Assembly: GCF_031143425.1 (NCBI RefSeq)
Contig: NC_090447.1
Location: 131,211,106-131,275,105, forward strand
Direction: 5' to 3'
Length of the DNA stretch: 64,000 bases
DNA from: Pleurodeles waltl
Lineage: Eukaryota; Chordata; Amphibia; Caudata; Salamandridae
Part shown: piece after piece, positions 56,860 to 64,000 of the stretch
Layout: each line of letters opens with the position of its first letter
Position numbering within the stretch: the first letter of the stretch is position 1
The notes under the pieces: model-generated
The model's database searches: none
What the model was told of the DNA's origin: nothing
The model's input: only the letters and a program-made list of their open reading frames with translations
Program-made: the position numbers and the translations under genes

Positions 56860-58438
56860 GTCAAGGCCAATGCCACCAGGTGTGACAGAAATTGTCTTGG
56901 GACTGTCTACCCCAGTTTCTATTATGACCCCAAAAGTGAACCCAACTGAACCTTTAGTTTGACTATTGCCAGTAATCCCACCACTATTACCACTACTGCT
57001 AGGGGCACTAGAGTTTGATGTATTAGTGGTGATAGGCTCGGGGGCTTTACCTGGGCAGGACTTATCCCCTGGCCAACGGCCTTTACCTCTGCATACATAG
57101 CACCAAGGCTTTTTCCGATTGTGTGAAGAGTTAAAAGAAGATGAAGAAGTTTTATCCCCGCCCCTAGAGGAGTGTTTTGGATCTGAAGAAGGATCTTTGT
57201 GTTTACTTTAATCCCCATGCTTGTCCTGAGATTTTTTACCATCTTTCTTTTTGCTGTCTTTGTCACCCCCTGTAAGAACTTTTCTGTTCACCCTTGTTCT
57301 GACCCATTTGTCTGCCTTTGTTCCCAATTCTTGGGGAGAGGTCAGATATGAGTCCACAAGATGCTGATGCAACAAGTCAGGCAGACAATTATTCAAGATA
57401 TGCTCTCTCAGAATTAAGTTATACAGACTTTCATAGTCTGTCAGCTTACTACCATTTAACCAATCTTCTAGGGCCTTTACTCAACAGTCTACAAAGACTG
57501 TCCAATCCTGTGATGATGCCTTGCTGGTCTCTCTGCCCTTTATCCTGTATTGTTTAGTGGTTAAGCCCAGACCATCTAAGATTGCACTTTTAAGAATTTG
57601 GTAATTATCTGCATCATCCTCACTAACAATAAGGAGTCTGTCTCTCCCCCTGTCAGAGAAGGATAGGCACAGGATAGCAGCCCACTGAACATGAGGGACA
57701 CTCTGAACTTTTCAGGCCCTCTCAAGTACAGCAAACCACTTATATATGTCATCTCCATCCTTGTAAGGAGGGACAACTCTATGCAGATTCCTAGAGTCAA
57801 ATGAAGGTTCCCTAACATTTGAATTTCTGAAACTGCTGCTGCCACCATGGGGAACTAACCCCAACCCCTGCCTTTCCCTTTCCACAGCCAGGGATTCCCT
57901 GTCTAAGGCTGACTGTTGCTGTTGTAGCCTCAGTCTGGCCTCCTCTAACCTCAGCTTTCTGAGTTCCCTATCTAGGGACTAGTTCTCAGGGTTAGATGTG
58001 TGGGATACCTCTGAAACAGAGGTAACATGGGAATGTGCAGATACTGATCTATCCCTAACTGGAGCCACCCTAGTGACCTGGCCTCTAGGTGTGAAGGGAG
58101 CCCTACTAGTGTTTGAACCCTTCCCACTCCCAGTTGTACTAAGGGGTAAATTAACAGATAGATCAGTGGAAGGACCCCCCCCCCCCCCCAGGATTGTCAG
58201 TTTGCTCCTCTGAGCCTTGCTGGTTGGAATCCTCCTCTAAGCTCCCCCTCCCCCCATCTGATCTGGACCAGTGCAGAGTCCCTGGTCATCTTGGAGGAGA
58301 AGATTTAAGAGGAACCCCTTATTGGGGTTCTTCCCAATCCCTAAATTTCTTTCAATACAGAGACCCCCTCAAACTTTTAAAGTTAAGATTCTCATCAGTT
58401 GTTTTCACTACTCTAGGGGTAGCTTCTACAGAAGACAT
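56860..58438 (-). pseudogene. Gag of the gag-only element, several stops
   Basis: A plausible ATG lies at 58436-58438 on minus. From about 57990 the frame shows a helix rich in Glu, Arg and Gln (RLEEARLRLQQQQ). A capsid-like part with KDGDDIYKWFAVLERA (about 57730-57770) follows, then a SCAN-like stretch with LNNCLPDLLHQHL (about 57350-57395). Next is a zinc knuckle variant C-X2-C...C at about 57060-57110 in which the usual His is Arg and the spacing is longer. Stops interrupt near 57713, 57480 and at 57208-57210. SCAN-like capsids occur in Gmr1-type Ty3 elements, so that lineage is the best guess. Confidence 0.62.
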
Positions 58439-58700
58439 ATTGAAAGAGAAAAAGTTTAGGAAAGTGAGTAAGAAGTTAGTAGAATAACAGAGCTCACTTT
58501 TTAGAGAAAAGAAGAAAACTTTTCATAACTTTGTAGAAAACTTTTCATAACTTTGTAAAAACTTTTTCAAAATTTAAAGAACTTTTTCGAAAGTTAGAAA
58601 ATTATTTCTAGGTATATACTATGTAGGTTCTAAGTATTGGACCAAGTTTCCTTGTGAAAAGCACCAGTAACAAAAGTGGTAAAGCAATTGCAAGTACTCA

Positions 58701-58720
58701 TCCCACCGCTTCACCACCAA
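58701..58720 (-). other. Candidate primer binding site, tRNA-Leu-like
   Basis: On minus, directly inside the 5' LTR, the sequence reads TTGGTGGTGAAGCGGTGGGA. From the TGG on it resembles the complement of the 3' end of a leucine tRNA whose acceptor ends in CCGCTGCCACCA, with a difference of about two bases. The tRNA comparison is from memory. Confidence 0.4.
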
Positions 58721-61700
58721 TGTAGGAGTCTGACCTGGTTTGTAGTGGGTACTTTGGGTACTTACACCTTATACCAGGCCCACTTATCCATTATTAGTGA
58801 AATGTACTAGTGTTCTAGCAGCTTAGGCTGATAGAGGTAGCTATAGCAGAGCATCTTAGGCTGAACTAGGAGACATGCATAGCTCCTGCAATACCACTTA
58901 TAGTCACACAGTACTTATACACAAGTAAAGACAATACTCAGTGTTACCAAAAATAAAGGTAGTTTATTTCGGTGACACAGAACTAAAAATATCTTAGAGG
59001 CAATACTCCTTCTGGAGGTAAATATTATACACAATGTATGCACTAGACACCAAAATAAGATAAGTAATTAGTCATAGGATAGTGCAAACAATAGGAAATG
59101 CTATAGAATGCAATGGGAGAAAATAGGTCTAGGGGCAACACAAACCATATACTAAGAAAGTGGAATGCAAACCACAAATTCTCCCCCTAGACAAGTGTAG
59201 TGTGTGCAGAATCACTGGGAGAGTAAGAATACAGAAAAGGTAAGTAAATTACCCCACCCCAGAGCCCAGAAAAGCAGGGGTAAAGTACTGGAAGTTTCCT
59301 TAGGACCAATCTATAAGTCGTGATTAGAGTTATTGCAAGAACCAACCAAGACTGCAAACAACAAATGGTGGATTCCTGGACCTGAAGACCTGCAAAGGAA
59401 GGAGACCGAGTGCAGAAGTCGAAAGAAGTTCCAGGAAGGACAGGGGGCCCTATCAACCCAGAAGAGGGTGCAAAAGAAGAGTCCCTGGTTGGACGAAGAC
59501 TGCAGAACTGCACCCAAGGAAGATGTCAGCAGGTTCCTGTGTGTTGCACTGGATGTCCCACGTCGTGAAGTTGGATGCAGGCGAGATTTGGCGCTGGAAT
59601 TCTCCAACAAGCCTTGGTTCTGGCAAAGTCTCGTTTTGTGTGAAGAAGGAGCTATCTGGACCCAGGAGGGACCTGGGGGCCTCAACTCTGTGTGAGGAGG
59701 AAGAGGGGGCTCTCTGAACTTCAGAGAGCCCTCAGAGCACCAGATAGCACCCACAGGAGTCCCAGGAAACGGGGACAAAGGAGGAGCAACACTACAAAGG
59801 AAGGTCCCACGCCGCCGGAGAAGAACTCAGTGAGTTGAGTGTCACAGGATAGAGTGCTGGGGACCTGGGCCAGGCTGTGCATGAAGGAATTTTGCAAATA
59901 GTGCACAGAGGCCTCATGAGGTGAAGAAGACGCAGTGCACAGGGGTACTGTCATTCTTGGGGAAGGCAAGGTCTTACCTCCTTCAAATTGGGACAGCAAG
60001 ACCTCAGGCCAGTCTATGTCGATGGGGTCCACCCTCTGTGTTCCAAGGAGCACGCTCATCGCCAGAAGAGGAGTCCAAGAGAACCGGTCGTCGACTTAGA
60101 AGGTGCCTGCTTCAGCAGAGGAGTGACTCCATCACCCCATGGGATTTTTCTTCTGTCCTTCTGGTGCAGGGTGAAGACATGGAGTCCTCAGCTCAGAGTG
60201 TGCATACCGTGGAAACTGTTGCAGTTGCTGGCTGGAGCTGAAGTTGCAGAGGAAAAGTATCCCTTGTGGATACTTTGTTGCTGTTACAACGGTTCCAGGA
60301 GCAGGCTGTGGTTGATCCGAGTTCAGAGGATGAAGTAGTAGTTGCAGAGGATTCCTGCTGGAAACGTGCAAGTAGAATCTGAAGAGAATCCACAGGAGAG
60401 ACCCTAAATAGCCCTGAGAGGGGGATTGGCTACCTTATCGGGTAAGGACCTATCAGGAGGGGTCTCTGATGTCACCTGCTGGCACTGGCCACTCAGAGGC
60501 CTCCACAGTGCCCCCACACCTTGCAAAGCAAGATGTCTGATGTCTGGAACACACTGGAGGAGCTCTGGGCACCACCCCTAGGGTGGTGATGGACAGGGGA
60601 GTGGTCACTCCCCTTTCCTTTGTCCAGTCTCACGCCAGAGCAGGGACAAGGGGTCCCTAAACTGGTGTAGACTGGCTTATGCAAGGAGGGCACCATCTGT
60701 GCCCTTCAAAGCATTTCCAGAGGCTGGGGAGGCTACCCCTCCCCAGCCTGTAACACCTATTTCCAAAGGGAGAGGGTGCAACACCCTACTCCCAAAGGAA
60801 ATACATTGTTTTGCCTTCCTGGGATTGAGCTACGCAGACCCCAGGGGGGCAGAATCCTCTCTGTGAAGTGACAACAGCAGTTGCTGCATTGCAAGCCTCA
60901 GAGAGCTGGTTTGGCAGTACTGGGGGTCCACGGTGGAGCCCCCAGGATGCATGGAATTGGCTCCCCAATACCAGATTTGGAATGGGGGGACAATTCCATG
61001 ATCTTAGACACCTTACATGGCCATATTCAGAGTTACCATTGTGAAGTTACATATAGGTATTGACCTATATGTAGTGCACGTGTGTAATGGTGTCTCCGCA
61101 CTCACAAAGTTACGGGAAGTGGCCCTCACACTTAGTACCTTTGCACCTAACCTTAATTAAATGAAGGTTAGACATATAGGTGACTTATACGTTACTTAAG
61201 TGCAGTGAAAATGGCTGTGAAATAATATGTGCACTATTTCACGCAGGCTGCAGTGGCAGTCCTGTGAAAGGGTTTGTCTGAGCTCCTTATGGGTGGCAAA
61301 TGAAATGCTGCATCCCATAAGGATCTCCTGGAACCACAACACCCTGGGTACCTAGGTACCATATACTAAGGAGTTATAAGGGGGGGGTCCAGTGTGCCAA
61401 TTGAAATTGGTAAATGAAGTCACTAGCCTATAGTGACACAGTTAAAAGGAGAGAGAGCATAAGCACTGAGGTTCTGGTTGGCAGAGCCTCAGTGACACAG
61501 TTGAGCACTACTGACAACACACATATTAGGCCACAAACTATGAGCACTGGGGTCCTGGCTAGCAGGATCTCAGTGAGATAGGCAAAACACACTGACATAT
61601 AGGGTTTCCACTATGAGCACTTGGGTCCTGGCTAGCAGAATCCCAGTGACACAGTAAAAACACACTGACACACACTCACAAACAGGCCAAAAGTGGGGGT

Positions 61701-61730
61701 AACCATGCTAGAATAGGCTACTTTCTCACA
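58721..61730 (-). repeat. 5' LTR (minus orientation) of the gag-only element
   Basis: This is 3010 bp and aligns with 52668-55727. In a coding-length comparison of one 363-bp part (59333-59695 against 53278-53640) roughly 8% of bases differ by eye, which suggests an old insertion. Confidence 0.88.
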
Positions 61731-61735
61731 ACTAC
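61731..61735. repeat. Target duplication ACTAC, right
   Basis: Matches 52663-52667. Transposase coding resumes directly after it. Confidence 0.85.
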
Positions 61736-62792
61736 TATCTGGAAGACTCGGGTGAGTAACACAGGGATCCATATCGGGACCTGTCAGATGGAGGCACCCG
61801 AACCTGGCCTTCAGGAGGCCGAAGATCTGTCTGGTTCGACCATGTACCTCATTATAACGTTCTTCAGCCCTTGTCCTAGCATTCCTCACAGGTGTCAGCA
61901 GCCACAATAGGTTTGGGTAACCAGAGTCACCTGCAAGTATTGAGGGACAAATATTAGCCACACACCATCCTATGGGGTTGAGACAAGAGGCATACACTAA
62001 CATACAGTGGGTTTGGGCCAAGGCTCACCTATTAGCCACACCCTGTGCCTTTGTAGTTGGCCCATCACAATTGGGATGCTGCTATTCCTGAAAACAAAGG
62101 CATCGTGCACTGACCCAGGATACTTAGCATTGATGTGGGAGATGTACTGGTCTGCTAGGCACTCAATCTGCATATCCATTGAGTGGAAACTCATACGATT
62201 CCTGAACACCTATTCATTCTGGCGGAGGGAAAAACAGAATATGTGTCCCCTCAACTGCCCCAATAATATTGGGGATATGTCCCATTGCATAGAATCCGTC
62301 CTTCACAGTGGCCAAATCTTCTACCTGGGGGAAAGCTATGTAGCTGCACATGTGTTTTACCAGGGCAGACAAAACTCTTGTCAACACGATTGAAAACATT
62401 GGCTGTGACATTCCTGCTGCCAAGCCCACTGTCACTTGGAAAGAACAAGTTGCCAGGAAATGGAGCACTGATAGAACTTGCACAAGAGGGGGTATCCCAG
62501 TGGGATGATGGATAGCTGATATCAGGTCAGGCTCCAACTGGGCACACAACTCTCTAATTGTGGCCATGTCCAGTCTATAGGTGATTATTATGTGCCTATC
62601 CTCCACCGTAGCCAAGCCCACTAGAGGTCTGTACACAGGAGTATGTCTCCACCTCCTATTCATCCGCAGCGGTAGGTATCTAAGGGACACATGGCTGAGT
62701 AAGGTGTCACAATTGGAACAACAAAACCACAACTCCAGTCTACATGGTGCACTTATGTATTGGGACAATGTAAATGGCAAAGTATGAGCCAA
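61736..62792 (-). pseudogene. Harbinger transposase, N-terminal and catalytic part, degenerate
   Basis: The minus-strand frame is open from 62792 (no ATG) with a likely ATG at 62661-62663. It has the N-terminal helical part with LEPDL and IPPLVQVLSVLHFLA (about 62480-62540), then IGAVEGTHI (about 62241-62265). A frame change near 62212 follows, then PGSVHDAFVFR (about 62095-62125) and, after a likely intron or decayed gap, GDSGYPNLLWLLTPVRN. It ends with GRTRQIFGLLKARF (about 61795-61845). In the family the first motif is DGTH and the last has VIER before FGLLK. Here the first Asp is Glu, and the segment with the last Glu is shortened, so catalysis is probably lost. The gene ends at the LTR insertion. 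Confidence 0.82.
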
Positions 62793-63112
62793 TCTAATCT
62801 GTTATGCAGTAATTGTTGATAGGCCTGTTCCCCCACCCCCCTGAAATGGCGACCACCTGTCCTGTATGGAGGGACAGGTGGAAGTGAGGTAATTCTTCCG
62901 ATGTTGGCCGTCGTGGTGGAAGGCGGTCTTGCACTGCCGTGCAATTCCCCATTGGATAATATTGGGCTCTATGGAGTACCGTGGCCAATGGGGATCTACG
63001 CCAGCAGTGACGGTGTAAACCGCCGCAGAAGTGACCGCCATTTTCTATCTGATTCATCACTTGTTTCCTGACCTTCAACAGGAGAACATCTACACTGCGT
63101 GTGCTGCTGTGA
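62793..63112. other. Harbinger intergenic spacer between divergent genes
   Basis: GC-rich spacer between the starts of the transposase (minus) and the second Myb-like gene (plus), with words such as CCGCCGCAGAAGTGACCGCC. It probably held the promoters of both genes; no TATA box is obvious. Confidence 0.5.
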
Positions 63113-63707
63113 CCGGTGTCTGGCCCGTGTGACAGGGGAAAGGGACCCATCCTTCACTTCTGAGAAGTTGGAGCGACTGGTGGATGGGGTCCTATCCCAG
63201 TACGGACAGCTGTATGGGCCTCCAGGGCACGATTCATGTGGGAAGGATGCCTGGAGATGTGTGTGCAAGCATCGTGTAAGGGGGCTGGGAGGTCGGGGAA
63301 TGTCTAGTGGCGGTGTACATGGTGTGTTCTGGGCTATGTGTGTGCCAATGGTGATGGAAACGGGTATGGCGGGCCATTTGTGTGACAGGCTGGACGGTTT
63401 GTCTAATGCTGTTCTCATGTCTGTATTAGCTCGCAGGTCAGCACCCATCAAAAGAAGGGAATATGATGTGCCATCGCCAAGGACATGCAAACCCTGGGGG
63501 TCTATGGCAGGCAGACCACCCACTGTCGGAAAAGGTGGGAGGACCTGAGATGATGAGCACAGAAGACCACGGAGGCTGAGCTGGGGATGGCCTCCCAACA
63601 AGGAAGGGGTGCCTGTCAAGCCCTGACCCCCCCTGATGGCCCGCATACTGGCGGTGGCCTACCCTGAGCTGGATGGGCGCTTGAGGGAAACACAGCAGCC
63701 ATAAGGG
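63113..63707 (+). pseudogene. Harbinger Myb/SANT-like protein 2, degenerate
   Basis: The first exon reads PSFTSEKLERLVDGVL and QLYGPP (about 63148-63224), the first helices of a Myb/SANT (MADF-like) domain. The second exon follows an acceptor (AG at 63434-63435). It reads VSTHQKKGI, a stop where Trp is expected, then CAIAKDMQTLGVYGRQTTHCRKRWEDLR-type sequence (about 63436-63550). A donor GGTGAGT lies at 63707-63713. The start codon region has a TGA, the first donor is not evident, and the end of exon 2 changes frame (about 63590-63700). It is related in fold to protein 1 but differs in sequence. The gene continues beyond the window. Confidence 0.62.
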
Positions 63708-63713
63708 GTGAGT

Positions 63714-64000
63714 ACAGTGGGTATCATTACATATTTTGGCTGGTGGGGTGGTATCCGGCTGGTGGATGTGTGTTAGTAGGTGCCCCTAAGGCCGGGCCAG
63801 ACATTGCAGCGTAGGTCAACTGAATGGTAATGGGTGTATGGCAAATACAGGTAACCTAGCTTCTTAGCAGTCTATTTCAGCCAGGGCATCGTGCGTCCCA
63901 GGAGTGCTGCAGTTAGCGGTGTGTGCTCCTCATCTTGCCTTAGTTACTGGCCATATCACTTGTGGTGCAATGCATAATGCTTAAGCCTGTTCCCTGTGTG
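63714..64000. other. Probable intron or flank of the second Myb-like gene
   Basis: No coding motif seen up to the end of the window; follows the donor at 63707-63713. Confidence 0.4.

Larger units (their letters stand above)
52668..61730 (-). mobile_element. Gag-only LTR retrotransposon with 3-kb LTRs (TR-GAG-like)
   Basis: Two long direct repeats of 3060 and 3010 bp enclose 2993 bp. Both read TGTGAGAAAGTAGCC to CTCCTACA on the minus strand and are flanked by ACTAC. Coding is on the minus strand: a Gag with coiled coil, capsid/SCAN-like part and zinc knuckle, then an aspartic protease. No RT, RNase H or integrase motif was found on either strand. The element is therefore non-autonomous, or lost its pol before insertion. 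It interrupts the Harbinger transposase. Confidence 0.85.
50021..64000. mobile_element. PIF/Harbinger DNA transposon, right end outside the window
   Basis: It starts at AGGCCCTCATTATGATATTG (50021), where the hAT coding sequence breaks off. It carries a Myb/SANT-like gene on plus (50598-51900), a Harbinger transposase on minus (62792 to 52491, interrupted) and a second Myb/SANT-like gene on plus (63113 on). A 9-kb LTR element is inserted in the transposase. Harbinger elements need both a transposase and a Myb-like partner, so the gene content fits. The 3-bp target duplication cannot be checked because the right end is not in view. Confidence 0.85.

Noticed and set aside
58176..58190. C run as possible regulatory G-quadruplex
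   Set aside because: A single homopolymer run within decayed gag; more likely slippage.
1..64000. Host genes, tRNA, rRNA, CRISPR arrays
   Set aside because: No convincing host exon, cloverleaf or regularly spaced direct-repeat array of the CRISPR kind was found on either strand.

Overview
The window looks like repeat-dominated nuclear DNA of a vertebrate with a very large genome, most probably a salamander or newt. The evidence is a mixture of element types usual for such genomes: an endogenous retrovirus with env, a sushi-like Ty3/gypsy element with a chromodomain, CR1/L2-type LINEs, and hAT, piggyBac and Harbinger DNA transposons. They are nested in each other, and I see no host gene in 64 kb. 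The species is an inference; no host exon, rRNA or tRNA was seen to anchor it.

Layout. 1-6614: 3' part of an endogenous retrovirus with an apparently intact pro-pol frame (joined in frame to gag through one amber codon), an intact env and a 3' LTR. 7133-7722: a small insertion bounded by a 14-bp direct repeat that starts with a perfect 96-bp inverted copy of part of itself. 7738-8275: a hairpin-rich repeat. 8276-15832: no gene seen. 15843-21375: a full-length but broken LINE with an exact 10-bp target duplication and a 76-bp monomer array at its 5' end. 24225-35118: a second, older LINE with 139-bp monomers, split by a 7-kb Ty3/gypsy element (27736-34705, 5-bp target duplication CTTAC). 35119-35355: a run of hairpins. 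35356-42498: mostly anonymous, with a gypsy RT fragment and a solo LTR. 42499-43073: piggyBac remnant. 43158-44125: a hairpin-bounded element holding a 71-bp C-rich minisatellite. 45428-45992: a chain of eight hairpins. 46390-47285: a ~105-bp minisatellite. 48060-64000: three elements inside one another: a hAT transposase gene is cut by a Harbinger transposon at 50021, whose transposase gene is cut by a 9-kb gag-only LTR element with 3-kb LTRs (52668-61730, 5-bp target duplication ACTAC).

How parts work together. The retrovirus carries the standard Gag, Pro-Pol and Env functions and could be young, but its 5' end is outside the window. The gypsy element shows self-priming: the first 11 nt of its predicted transcript are exactly complementary to the 11 nt next to its 5' LTR. 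The Harbinger element has a transposase plus two Myb/SANT-like genes, one on each side. The 9-kb element has Gag and protease but no polymerase or integrase, so it would need help from another element.

Calls rest on motifs read by eye and general family knowledge. No alignment, structure prediction or database search was run. Boundaries marked as approximate are so.
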